Positions 46,015 to 53,898 of a stretch of DNA of 64,000 nt are shown here, piece after piece. The notes beneath the pieces are model-generated. The model was not told the origin of the DNA, ran no database searches, and saw nothing but the letters and a program-made list of their open reading frames with translations. The stretch comes from Clostridia bacterium (lineage in GTDB: Bacteria > Bacillota > Clostridia > Christensenellales > UBA1242), in the NCBI GenBank assembly GCA_017541375.1, contig JAFXZE010000005.1, forward strand, positions 307,919 through 371,918, given 5' to 3'. How positions within the stretch are numbered: position 1 is the stretch's first letter; each line of letters starts with the position of its first letter. Both the position numbers and the translations under genes were made by a program.

Positions 46015-46893
46015 ATGGAAAAAGAATACATGTTGTTTGCTGATACAGACTGTGACATAACGCCCCAATTTGCAAAAGAGTATAATTGTGGATTGATTAG
46101 CATGCCCTATTCATTAAATGGTGTAGAGGTTTTTCCTTATCAAACAACACCGACATTTGATTTTGAAAAGTTTTATGCAGAACTTCGCAGTGGTGCTATA
46201 CCCACAACTAGAGGGCTAAATCCCAGCGTGTATGAGGGGTATTTTGAACCTGTATTAAAATCTGGAAAGGATATTTTGTATGTGCATTTTTCTAGAGCAA
46301 TGAGTGGAACTTTTGCCGCTATGGACTTGGCCATCAAAAATCTAAGACAAAAGTATCCTGACCGCAAGATTTGCACAATCGACACTAAGGGGATTACTGT
46401 TTGTGCATATGCTATCATACTAGAAATTGCCGATTTATATAAGGCTGGAGCAACAATGGAGCAACTTTTAGATTGGGCAAGGCAAGAGGTAAATAAGTTT
46501 GCTACATATTATTTTGTAAATGACCTCAAGTTTTTGAAGCGTGGTGGTAAGGTAAAAGGTGTGGCTGCTTTTATAGGAAACTTCTTTGGCATTCGTCCGA
46601 TACTTACAATGGATAGTAATGGTATAATGAAGGGTGTTGGAAAAGTTCGTGGATTAAGTGGGGCCATAGCTAAATTGATAGAAATTACCGAAAAACTTGG
46701 AGAAGATATAAAAGACCACAAGATTGTTATAGCGCACTCAGATACACTTGCTACAGCACAAGTTGTAGAAAAAGAATTGAGAGAAAAATACGGTAGTGAC
46801 CTTGAGATCGACATGCACTTAGTTAACCCAACATCTGCATGTCACTGTGGACCTGATGGAGTGGGAATAACTTTCCATGCAAAGCATAGATAA
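46015..46893 (+). CDS. DegV family fatty-acid binding protein (second copy)
   Basis: A 292-residue DegV/FakB-type protein, clearly diverged from the one at 1984. It has TTRGLNPSVYEGYFEP in place of the TSQ motif and VHFSRAMSGTFAAM in place of SSGLSG, plus FLKRGGKVKGVAAFIGNFFG and the C-terminal CHCGPDGVGITF (normally HxGPG). The altered lipid-contact motif suggests a different acyl chain. It is co-transcribed with the thioesterase gene, under the divergent TetR promoter region, and ends at a terminator. It would hand fatty acid to a FakA kinase, not encoded in this window. Confidence 0.85.
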   Translation: MEKEYMLFADTDCDITPQFAKEYNCGLISMPYSLNGVEVFPYQTTPTFDFEKFYAELRSGAIPTTRGLNPSVYEGYFEPVLKSGKDILYVHFSRAMSGTFAAMDLAIKNLRQKYPDRKICTIDTKGITVCAYAIILEIADLYKAGATMEQLLDWARQEVNKFATYYFVNDLKFLKRGGKVKGVAAFIGNFFGIRPILTMDSNGIMKGVGKVRGLSGAIAKLIEITEKLGEDIKDHKIVIAHSDTLATAQVVEKELREKYGSDLEIDMHLVNPTSACHCGPDGVGITFHAKHR

Positions 46894-46935
46894 TAAATCA
46901 GATTGAAATAAATCAAAATATAAGCTTTAAATAAG

Positions 46936-46963
46936 AAATAGTGCGTTTAAGTACTATTTTTTT
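46936..46963 (+). terminator. Terminator after the second degV
   Basis: AAATAGT (46936-46942) / ACTATTT (46953-46959) with a T tract. Confidence 0.65.
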
Positions 46964-47034
46964 ATTAGTTATTTTAGAAAAGTTTATTACACCAAAAGTA
47001 TAAAACAAACATATATACTTTGGGGGTAAATTAA

Positions 47035-48102
47035 ATGGCAAATAATCCACAAAACTTTTTGATAGCAGGTAATGACGAGCATGGGATAAATCCGCCGACG
47101 CTTGGCAAACGAACTCCGATTATGCCTTATATAGAGCGCGCAATTTATGAAAATGAATTTAATTATGCGGCAAAAAATGCGTTTTTATCCGATTGTTTAC
47201 GAATAGGATTTAATATTTTGGATGTAAAACCCAACAGGCAAGATTTGTCCGTGTCATCTAGAGTGGTGATAGTGAATCGGGCTAGACCAAGTGCCTTAGT
47301 GACTTTTGCATATAATGCTTTTGGTGACGGAAATAGTTTTAATAGTGCAAACGGGGTGGAGGCGTATTATTCTCCACTAAATCGTGAGCCACAGCGCAGT
47401 AGAGCGTTAACAGAGCTAGTGTATAGTGAAATACTCAATGCTACCAAACTTCGCGGGCGGGGAGTGCAGCCGTTGGATGTGGGAATGCTCAGTAATGTAA
47501 ACACAATAGCCACTTTAGTAGAGTGCGGCTTTATGACAAATTTTAGAGAAGCAAAGCTAATGATTGACCCTGATTTTGTCTTGGCAGTTGGGCGCGCCGC
47601 AACACAAGGTGTGTGTAAGTTTTTTGACGTAGATTACACACCTATAGAAGATTTTTCTTTCCCAACTTTGCGAGTGGGAAGTAGCGGAAATCTTGTAAAA
47701 TATCTACAGTTTAATCTCAAAATATTAGGGTATGATGTGGGAAGTGTGGACGGAAGATTTGGAAACAAAACACGCGAGGCTGTGATCGCTTTTCAACAAG
47801 CCAACGGTCTTACACCAGACGGCGTGGTGGGACGACAAACTTGGTTTAAACTCAACAATCTCACACCAGAGGCGAAAGTTTTGAGACGAGGAAGCATAGG
47901 GGCCGAGGTGAGATATCTGCAACAGAAACTGTATAGTAAGCTCTATCCAGTGGGGACAATTGATGGCATATTTGGAGCGAATACTGAGCGAGCAGTGCGT
48001 GATTTCCAACGCGAAAATGGACTAGTGGAAGATGGAATAGTAGGAAAGGACACATGGCGAGCAATCTTAGATGAATCGACTTCTCGGCCATTATCCGAAT
48101 AA
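47035..48102 (+). CDS. N-acetylmuramoyl-L-alanine amidase-like protein with two peptidoglycan-binding domains
   Basis: A 355-residue protein. Residues 1-200 follow the Amidase_3 fold: AGNDEHGINPP (10-20), YENEFNYAAK (38-47), VTFAYNAFGDG (89-99) and VECGFMTNFREAKLM (162-176). Two PG_binding_1 domains follow (about 210-275: SGNLVKYLQFNLKILGYDVG; and 285-350: GAEVRYLQQKLYSKLYPVGT). Glu163 is in place. The second zinc His of the family (normally xHxNA) is Ala92 here, and the first may be Asn13 or His16, so activity is uncertain. No signal peptide is visible. The protein may bind peptidoglycan without cutting it, or belong to a sporulation-type group with other ligands. Confidence 0.75.
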   Translation: MANNPQNFLIAGNDEHGINPPTLGKRTPIMPYIERAIYENEFNYAAKNAFLSDCLRIGFNILDVKPNRQDLSVSSRVVIVNRARPSALVTFAYNAFGDGNSFNSANGVEAYYSPLNREPQRSRALTELVYSEILNATKLRGRGVQPLDVGMLSNVNTIATLVECGFMTNFREAKLMIDPDFVLAVGRAATQGVCKFFDVDYTPIEDFSFPTLRVGSSGNLVKYLQFNLKILGYDVGSVDGRFGNKTREAVIAFQQANGLTPDGVVGRQTWFKLNNLTPEAKVLRRGSIGAEVRYLQQKLYSKLYPVGTIDGIFGANTERAVRDFQRENGLVEDGIVGKDTWRAILDESTSRPLSE

Positions 48103-48106
48103 AGTA

Positions 48107-48135
48107 TTGAAAAAATGAGTTTAAAGTGCTACAAT
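48107..48135 (+). promoter_or_regulatory. Promoter placing the start at or next to the 48142 ATG
   Basis: TTGAAA (48107-48112), 17-bp spacer, TACAAT (48130-48135) with extended TG. The expected first transcribed base, about 7 bases after the -10 box, is close to 48142, the A of the ATG. Confidence 0.5.
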
Positions 48136-48141
48136 TATACT

Positions 48142-49110
48142 ATGGGAAAAGTAAATTTTATAGTCGATAAGCGGACAGAATTGATAGCTAATTTGTTGCG
48201 TATTAGTCAATGTAACGATTATGTAACAGAACATTTTTGTTTGTTAAAAGACGAGTATTTTTTAAATGCATTAAAAGTTTTTAGTCCGTTTAAAAGTGAA
48301 AAGGTCATTTTGTTAGCTAGAAAATTAGGCAAAACTGAAAAGGGCTTTACTTATGACAATTGCATTCGGCTTGCTTTTTTACTCGAAGATGATTTTAGTT
48401 ATAATGGTCGCTGGGATGAATATTTTGATAGAGAGTTTTGTAATGCTGATTTAGTAAAAAATTTTTTGTCTAGTATAAAAGATTTTGTAGTATTAACTGA
48501 ATTTGAGAGGTTTTATACTACTCAAATTCCATTTTATGAACAAAAACTATCTGAGCTTAGTCAAGTATTTGATGGTGATGAGTTTGATGTGATAATTCGA
48601 GATTTATTTCAAAACCCAAAAAATATAAATTTTTGTGTAAATTTTGTCCCATCGTTAGTAAACGCTAATCATGGTTTTAAAAGTGGGCAAGTAATTTTTG
48701 CTAATATAGGCACATTTAGTGAAGATAATACAAAAAGTATGACTTTTGATAGAGGATATCAACATATAATTATTCATGAGTTTATGCATAGTTTTGTAAA
48801 TCCTCTGACAGAAAACTTGGATATTTATGATTTTGATATAAAAAAATCTGCTAGAGAATATGAAAATACAAGAGCATATGTAAATGAGACTATTACCAGA
48901 GCGCTAACTATCAAAATTCGAGAGTTGATGACAGGTGAAAAGTTTGATAGATTGCTACTTCGCGAAAGACAAGCTGGTTTTGATTTGGTGGAAGATGTTT
49001 ATCAAAAATTAGATGAATACACTGCTAAAATGCAATCTTGGGATGAGTATTTTCCCACAATTTTGAATGTTTTTTCAATAAATAAGGTTATGGAAATTAA
49101 CAAAAAATAA
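48142..49110 (+). CDS. DUF4932-like putative metallopeptidase
   Basis: A 322-residue cytoplasmic protein, starting MGKVNFIVDKRTELIANLL; this N-terminus matches the way DUF4932 proteins begin. A zincin motif HEFMH sits in HIIIHEFMHSFVNPL (about 219-233), with a Glu-containing helix (NETITRALTIKIREL) later that may give the third ligand. An upstream ATG at 48115 is in frame but falls inside the promoter and lacks a ribosome binding site; 48142 also lacks one, so the mRNA may be leaderless. Substrate unknown. No signal peptide. A terminator follows. Confidence 0.7.
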   Translation: MGKVNFIVDKRTELIANLLRISQCNDYVTEHFCLLKDEYFLNALKVFSPFKSEKVILLARKLGKTEKGFTYDNCIRLAFLLEDDFSYNGRWDEYFDREFCNADLVKNFLSSIKDFVVLTEFERFYTTQIPFYEQKLSELSQVFDGDEFDVIIRDLFQNPKNINFCVNFVPSLVNANHGFKSGQVIFANIGTFSEDNTKSMTFDRGYQHIIIHEFMHSFVNPLTENLDIYDFDIKKSAREYENTRAYVNETITRALTIKIRELMTGEKFDRLLLRERQAGFDLVEDVYQKLDEYTAKMQSWDEYFPTILNVFSINKVMEINKK

Positions 49111-49115
49111 CATAG

Positions 49116-49143
49116 TCACAGATTAACAAAATCTGTGATTTTT
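49116..49143 (+). terminator. Terminator before the V-ATPase operon
   Basis: Perfect 9-bp arms TCACAGATT / AATCTGTGA followed by TTTTTC. Confidence 0.75.
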
Positions 49144-49175
49144 CATTTAAAAATAGAAATAAGTCCGATTTTTGT

Positions 49176-49204
49176 TTGACTTTAAAAATCTGATGTGGTA
49201 AAAT
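49176..49204 (+). promoter_or_regulatory. V-ATPase operon promoter
   Basis: TTGACT (49176-49181), 17-bp spacer, TAAAAT (49199-49204), 22 bp before the first start codon. Confidence 0.6.
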
Positions 49205-49226
49205 TTTAGAAAAAATGGGAGTTAGG

Positions 49227-49568
49227 ATGGAAGTTAGAAAAGATGATTTCATGCAAGATATCATGCATGCAGAGCAGATTGTAAAACTAGCTATAGAAGA
49301 AGCAGAAAAAGAAGCAACCGAGATTGTAACGCAGGCAAATATCGAAGCACAGGGCTTGCGAGATAAATCCATGGCTAAAATTCAGGCAAAGAGTGTGGAA
49401 ATTACAAAAAAGTATGATAAAAAAATCGAAGAAGTGGTGGCTGAAACTGAGGTAAATGCTCAGAGCTTTATAAATCAACTTCAACAAGAAACTACACCCA
49501 AATGTGACGTTGTTGCAAAAACAATTTTAAAGGAGATTTTAGCTGATGTCGGTTGTGAAAATGAGTAA
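49227..49568 (+). CDS. V-type ATPase peripheral stalk subunit G/H
   Basis: A 113-residue helical protein starting MEVRKDDFMQ; ATG 49227 has GGGAG (49217-49221) five bases ahead and is preferred to ATG 49215. The whole sequence is one long charged coiled coil (AEQIVKLAIEEAEKEATEIV), the usual form of the stator stalk chain that pairs with subunit E and holds the catalytic head to subunit I. It is the first gene of the operon and overlaps the next gene by 23 bp. Confidence 0.85.
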   Translation: MEVRKDDFMQDIMHAEQIVKLAIEEAEKEATEIVTQANIEAQGLRDKSMAKIQAKSVEITKKYDKKIEEVVAETEVNAQSFINQLQQETTPKCDVVAKTILKEILADVGCENE

Positions 49569-51603
49569 GCTAAGGCTGGTGGGATTAGCTGAAGATAAAA
49601 ACAAAATTTTGGACGAGCTTTATCTACAACAGTGTGCTCATATAAAAAGTGTGGAGCAGGTGGAAGGCACAAAAATCGTTTCTCACGAAACAGAAGAGAG
49701 AGAATTAGCCGAGCAAATAAGTAAATGCAAATCTGCCGTAGACATACTCGTAAAAGTTGCAGAGAAAGATGAAGGAGAAATCAGTTGTTCATTCAAACAC
49801 TTTGTAGGGCAAGAGAAAAATGCGGAAAAAATGAATAAACTAGTGGGGGAAGTGACTGATTATATCGACAAAATCAATGCACTGTATAACAAAATCATGA
49901 AATGTAGATCTGAGCAACTCGATATAGTGCCGATGGATATACGAAAGCTCAATAGCATCAATCTCAATGTTGAGAAGAAGACGCTAGAAAATTCAGCCTC
50001 CGAGACAAAAAAAATTTTGGATAAGATTTATCATAGTTTGCTTTCTGTTACGGAAACATATATCTTTGGTGAATATGAAAGGTTGGAAATAAAGTCGGAT
50101 AGTGAAAATGACCTCTTTATTCCGTTTAAGATTCGCCTAGAAGATTATAACAACCTCCTAATAACTCTCAAAAAATATAAATTGGTCATTACCAAAAAAG
50201 ATGAAGCTAAAGGAGTAGTAGAATTTTACTATTCATTTAAGCGCGCAATGCCAGAGTTTTATAAAGAAGTGCAAAAGCGAATAGCAGAGCTCGAGAAGCG
50301 TATTACAGAATATGAGGCTGAAATCCTTTCTATCTATCAAAAGCTAAAAGGTTATTTGCCAAGGTTAAATTTACTTAAGATTTATACCGATTACCTAAGC
50401 TATAAATTAGAGTCGATAAAGGCCGAAGATGAAATGTGTCAGACGGATAGTACTTGCATGCTAGAATGTTTTGTGCCTAAAAAACAAGTGGCTAACTTTA
50501 AGCGACATATGAAAAGTAAATTTAGCGCACTAGTAATAAGTGACGAAAAAATTACAGAGCAAGACGAAACTCCTACGAAACTCACTGGAGATAAAATTAC
50601 CAGTAGTGCAAATTTTGTGGTAAATATGTATTCAGTGCCAAAGTATGGCGAAGCTGATCCAACATTCTCAGTATTTTTCTTCTTTGTGATATTCTTTGGC
50701 TTTATCATGGCTGATGTAGGGTATGGTATTGTGCTTACACTTATCGGATTTTTACTAGCAGCTAGATCAAAAGCTAAAAGCAAAAAGGGTGGCAGCGCGC
50801 AACATTTGTGGTTTTTGATTGGTATAGGTGGAATGTTTGCTATAATTTGGGGAGCGCTGTTTGGCTCGTATTTTGGGTTTAGCCACTCAGACATTGACTT
50901 CTTGCCCGAAGGAGTAATGCCGAGTCCGCAAAATGAACCTATTCCACTATTACTTTTCTGCTTGTTGATGGGCGTTTGTCAAATAGTAGTTGGCTTTATT
51001 ATGCGCGGAATAAACTATTTTAAACATGGTAAAATAAGTGAAGGAATAGTAAATGGATTTGCTTGGGCTGTATGCTTAATTGGAGTAGTATTCTGGTCTG
51101 CAAACAAACTATTGGCGTTCTTCAATTTGGAGATAGTTGGCACTGTAGGTGACTTCTTTACTATGGTAGAGCCAGCCGGACTTATTATCATGCTCACGGG
51201 GTTAGCTGTAGGGGTGATTTTTGCGGGAATTGGTTCACGCGGATTTACCAAGTTTACCAAGAGCTTTTCTGCAATATATGGATTGCTCAACCTATTTTCA
51301 GACATTCTAAGCTACGCAAGATTGTTTGGTTTGATGTTATCCAGTGCGATTATCGCACAACAGTTTAATATGATAGGCATGGAGATGATGAATGGCGTAG
51401 TGGGCACGATTTTGGGAACGCTTGTAATTCTCATAGGTCACTCATTCAATGTGGCTATGGGGGCGTTGAGTGCTTATATTCACGACGTGAGATTGCAGTA
51501 TGTGGAGTACTTTGGCAAATTTTACGAAGGTGAAGGCGTGCCTTTTACACCTTTTGGAGCACAACTAAGTTATGTAAAAATAGTAGATGATGGGAGGAAT
51601 TAA
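49546..51603 (+). CDS. ntpI: V-type ATPase subunit I
   Basis: A 685-residue subunit (Na+/H+ half-channel, homolog of eukaryotic a). The soluble N-terminal part (1-370) has two alpha/beta lobes and long coiled coils; the C-terminal part carries about seven to eight TMs from FFFFVIFFGFIMADVGYGIV (about 375) onward. The GGxFAxxWGxLFGSYFGF segment and, near 590, the conserved SYARLFGLMLSSAIIAQQF contain the Arg that faces the rotor. ATG 49546 lies after AAGGAG, inside the previous gene. Translation coupling is likely. Confidence 0.93.
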   Translation: MSVVKMSKLRLVGLAEDKNKILDELYLQQCAHIKSVEQVEGTKIVSHETEERELAEQISKCKSAVDILVKVAEKDEGEISCSFKHFVGQEKNAEKMNKLVGEVTDYIDKINALYNKIMKCRSEQLDIVPMDIRKLNSINLNVEKKTLENSASETKKILDKIYHSLLSVTETYIFGEYERLEIKSDSENDLFIPFKIRLEDYNNLLITLKKYKLVITKKDEAKGVVEFYYSFKRAMPEFYKEVQKRIAELEKRITEYEAEILSIYQKLKGYLPRLNLLKIYTDYLSYKLESIKAEDEMCQTDSTCMLECFVPKKQVANFKRHMKSKFSALVISDEKITEQDETPTKLTGDKITSSANFVVNMYSVPKYGEADPTFSVFFFFVIFFGFIMADVGYGIVLTLIGFLLAARSKAKSKKGGSAQHLWFLIGIGGMFAIIWGALFGSYFGFSHSDIDFLPEGVMPSPQNEPIPLLLFCLLMGVCQIVVGFIMRGINYFKHGKISEGIVNGFAWAVCLIGVVFWSANKLLAFFNLEIVGTVGDFFTMVEPAGLIIMLTGLAVGVIFAGIGSRGFTKFTKSFSAIYGLLNLFSDILSYARLFGLMLSSAIIAQQFNMIGMEMMNGVVGTILGTLVILIGHSFNVAMGALSAYIHDVRLQYVEYFGKFYEGEGVPFTPFGAQLSYVKIVDDGRN

Positions 51604-51605
51604 AT

Positions 51606-52046
51606 ATGGATGGACAAGTAATTGCATACATTGGTATTGCATTGTGTGTGCTGGCTTGTGGTTGTGGTTCGGCAATCGGACTATATAAAACTGGGCAAGC
51701 TGGTGCTGGGGTGTTGGCTGAATACCCAAAAAAGTTTAGTAAAGTATTGATTTTGGTCGTATTACCTGCGACAAACGGTATTTATGGATTTGTATTAGCA
51801 ATTTTGGCTCAAGGAAGCTTGGCAGGCATAGAGACAGTGGAGCAAGGATGGAGATTGTTTGGTTCTCTTCTTCCACTTACAATTACAGGTTTTGTAGCAG
51901 CAATCTATCAGGCAAAATGTTCGGTAGCGAGCATTTACGCTGTAGCTAAAGATGATGCTCTTAGCGGAAAATTAATTTTGTTCCCTGCGATGATAGAAAC
52001 TTATACTTTGCTAGCGCTTGTATCTTCAATTTTGTTGTTGGGGTAA
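51606..52046 (+). CDS. ntpK: V-type ATPase rotor subunit K (proteolipid)
   Basis: A 146-residue c-ring protein with four TM helices in two hairpins (GIALCVLACGCGSAIGLY; LPATNGIYGFVLAIL; LPLTITGFVAAIYQAKCSV; FPAMIETYTLLALVSSI). Only the last hairpin bears the ion-binding carboxylate, Glu near 132 (PAMIETY), as in the Na+-type Enterococcus subunit. Thr/Asn in PATNG and Gln in YQAKC occupy the positions that in the Enterococcus ring coordinate Na+ (Thr-Gln and Gln). So this is probably a Na+-linked rotor. It follows subunit I by 2 bp. Confidence 0.92.
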   Translation: MDGQVIAYIGIALCVLACGCGSAIGLYKTGQAGAGVLAEYPKKFSKVLILVVLPATNGIYGFVLAILAQGSLAGIETVEQGWRLFGSLLPLTITGFVAAIYQAKCSVASIYAVAKDDALSGKLILFPAMIETYTLLALVSSILLLG

Positions 52047-52050
52047 GATT

Positions 52051-52617
52051 ATGGAGGATGTAGGAAATTTCATTCAAACTATAATTAGTGACGGAAACAA
52101 AAAATCGAGAGCTATAATAAATCAAGCTAATCAGGACGCAGAAAAGATATTGCGTGAGGCTGAGCAAGCTGAAAATGAATTTGTCAAATCAAATGTTGAT
52201 GACATCACTAAAGAAAATGAAGAAAGGCTAGTTTTAGCAAAGAATAGTACTGTATTCAAACTTAATAAGCTAATACTAAAAGAGAAAAATGTGCTTATAA
52301 ATAGAGTGTTTGAATTGGTGCTCGACAAGTTTAAAAGGCTCGATGATAACAAATATCGGGCATTTTTAGAGAGTGCACTAAAATATGCTGAAAATGGGGA
52401 CGAAATCAACTATTCATCCCGTAAAGATGATAGTAAAAGGATAAGTAGCCTCAAAATTTTTAAAGAAAAAAATCTATCCTTAGGTAAAGAATTAAAGGAT
52501 ATTTCTGGTGGTATTATCATCTCAAATAAGGTGTGTGATAAAGATTTTTCCTTTGAGGGGCTTATAAAAGAAAAGAAAGAAAATTCGATAAAACAAGTGG
52601 CACAAAGTTTGTTTTAA
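52051..52617 (+). CDS. ntpE: V-type ATPase stalk subunit E
   Basis: A 188-residue protein; ATG 52051, right after the subunit K stop, is used rather than an ATG inside subunit K. The N-terminal half is a long helix (EDVGNFIQTIISDGNKKSRA), which pairs with the G/H stalk; the C-terminal half (about 110-188) is a small alpha/beta head that docks on the A3B3 hexamer. The ribosome binding site is weak (GGGGTAAG), consistent with coupling to the upstream gene. Confidence 0.88.
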   Translation: MEDVGNFIQTIISDGNKKSRAIINQANQDAEKILREAEQAENEFVKSNVDDITKENEERLVLAKNSTVFKLNKLILKEKNVLINRVFELVLDKFKRLDDNKYRAFLESALKYAENGDEINYSSRKDDSKRISSLKIFKEKNLSLGKELKDISGGIIISNKVCDKDFSFEGLIKEKKENSIKQVAQSLF

Positions 52618-52625
52618 GGTGGTAT

Positions 52626-53594
52626 ATGAATAATATTTATTTTAATGGTCGATGTAAGGCATTAGAAACAAAGTTACTTTCTTTGGTGCAATTAAATGAG
52701 ATTGTAAAGTGCAAGGAAGTAGCTGAAGTAGTAAATTTACTAAATAGTTATAATTTTCTAAAAGGAGAGAGCGTAGCAAATTTTCAAGATTTGCTAGTTC
52801 TTATTGAGCGTGAAGAAAAGGAATTTTTACAATTTCTAAAACGAACTACGCCCAACCCAAATTTTGCAAAATTTTTTACACTGAAATATGACTATTTTAA
52901 TGTAGAAAGCATTTACATAGCCACGAAATTAGAAAAAGATTCATATCCAACCCTGCTAGAGGGGCAACTAAAAATTGACACAATAATAGATTTGATAAAA
53001 TCACAAAAATATAACTTACTTTCTCCACAGATGGAGAATTGTTTAAAGTATTGTGATGAGTTATTCAAAAAAGAGCAATTTACAGGCTTTAGTATAGACA
53101 CCGCCTTTAAAAAGGCACTATATGAAGAAATGGCGGAGAGTAGTAAGACAAAATTACTCAAAAAATATACCACATTCCTTATCGATATGCAAAATATTTC
53201 GCTAGCAAGCAGACTGAGAGATAAGACACTGTTTCAGACTGTAAGATTACGCGGTGGCTCCCTAAAAGATGAAGTGTTATTTAGCTTGTGTACAGATGAG
53301 CCTGCAGAAATTTTGATGCGTACTCGTAATAGTGACTATACTTCAGCTATCAAACTAATTGTTTCAGCATGGGAAAAGGGCGAAACTTTTTTTAGATTTG
53401 ACTACATGTTTGATTGTTTCCCTATTTCATTTTTTGATAAATATAAATATGAAACGGTGGGGTATGCGCCATATCTGAGATATTGCTTTTTAAAAGAAAC
53501 CGAATTAATCAATTTGCGCATTATCATAGAAGGGCTGATATCAAATCGTAATCGTCAACGTATTTCAAATGAATTGAGGAGGGTGTATGAGTGA
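52626..53594 (+). CDS. ntpC: V-type ATPase subunit C (AC39-like)
   Basis: A 322-residue protein of the d/AC39 class, which forms the funnel between central axle and membrane rotor. Start MNNIYFNGRCKALETKLL behind AAGGTGG. It has three related helical units, with typical FFTLKYDYFNVESIYIATKL near residue 80 and ENLRIIIEGL-type ending (ELINLRIIIEGLISNRNRQR). It overlaps subunit F by 8 bp. Confidence 0.88.
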   Translation: MNNIYFNGRCKALETKLLSLVQLNEIVKCKEVAEVVNLLNSYNFLKGESVANFQDLLVLIEREEKEFLQFLKRTTPNPNFAKFFTLKYDYFNVESIYIATKLEKDSYPTLLEGQLKIDTIIDLIKSQKYNLLSPQMENCLKYCDELFKKEQFTGFSIDTAFKKALYEEMAESSKTKLLKKYTTFLIDMQNISLASRLRDKTLFQTVRLRGGSLKDEVLFSLCTDEPAEILMRTRNSDYTSAIKLIVSAWEKGETFFRFDYMFDCFPISFFDKYKYETVGYAPYLRYCFLKETELINLRIIIEGLISNRNRQRISNELRRVYE

Positions 53595-53898
53595 TATAGC
53601 AGTATTGTGTAGCTCGGATGAATTTACACTCTTCAAGGCGATAAAGGCAGACGTTTTTGAAGTGGATAAAAGCGAAGCTGTTGACAAATTGACTTTTATT
53701 GGTAGTCAATACAAAATCGTGCTAGTTGATGAGGCAATTGCAGAGATGTTATCTACACAAATTAGGCGAATGAATGAAACACTTTATCCGATAGTTTTAG
53801 TTTTACCTAATAGTAAGGGCTCGAATGGTGTAGCAGTAAAGAATTTGGTACGAAAAGCAAGAGAGGCACTAGGAATAGATATATTTAAGGAGTTTTGA
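53587..53898 (+). CDS. ntpG: V-type ATPase subunit F
   Basis: A 103-residue Rossmann-like axle subunit (Enterococcus NtpG). Typical beginning MSDIAVLCSSDEFTLFKAIK and the end LVRKAREALGIDIFKEF. It binds subunit D in the central shaft. Overlaps with the C gene (start) and shares one base with the A start (TGATG), so all three are translationally linked. Confidence 0.88.
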   Translation: MSDIAVLCSSDEFTLFKAIKADVFEVDKSEAVDKLTFIGSQYKIVLVDEAIAEMLSTQIRRMNETLYPIVLVLPNSKGSNGVAVKNLVRKAREALGIDIFKEF

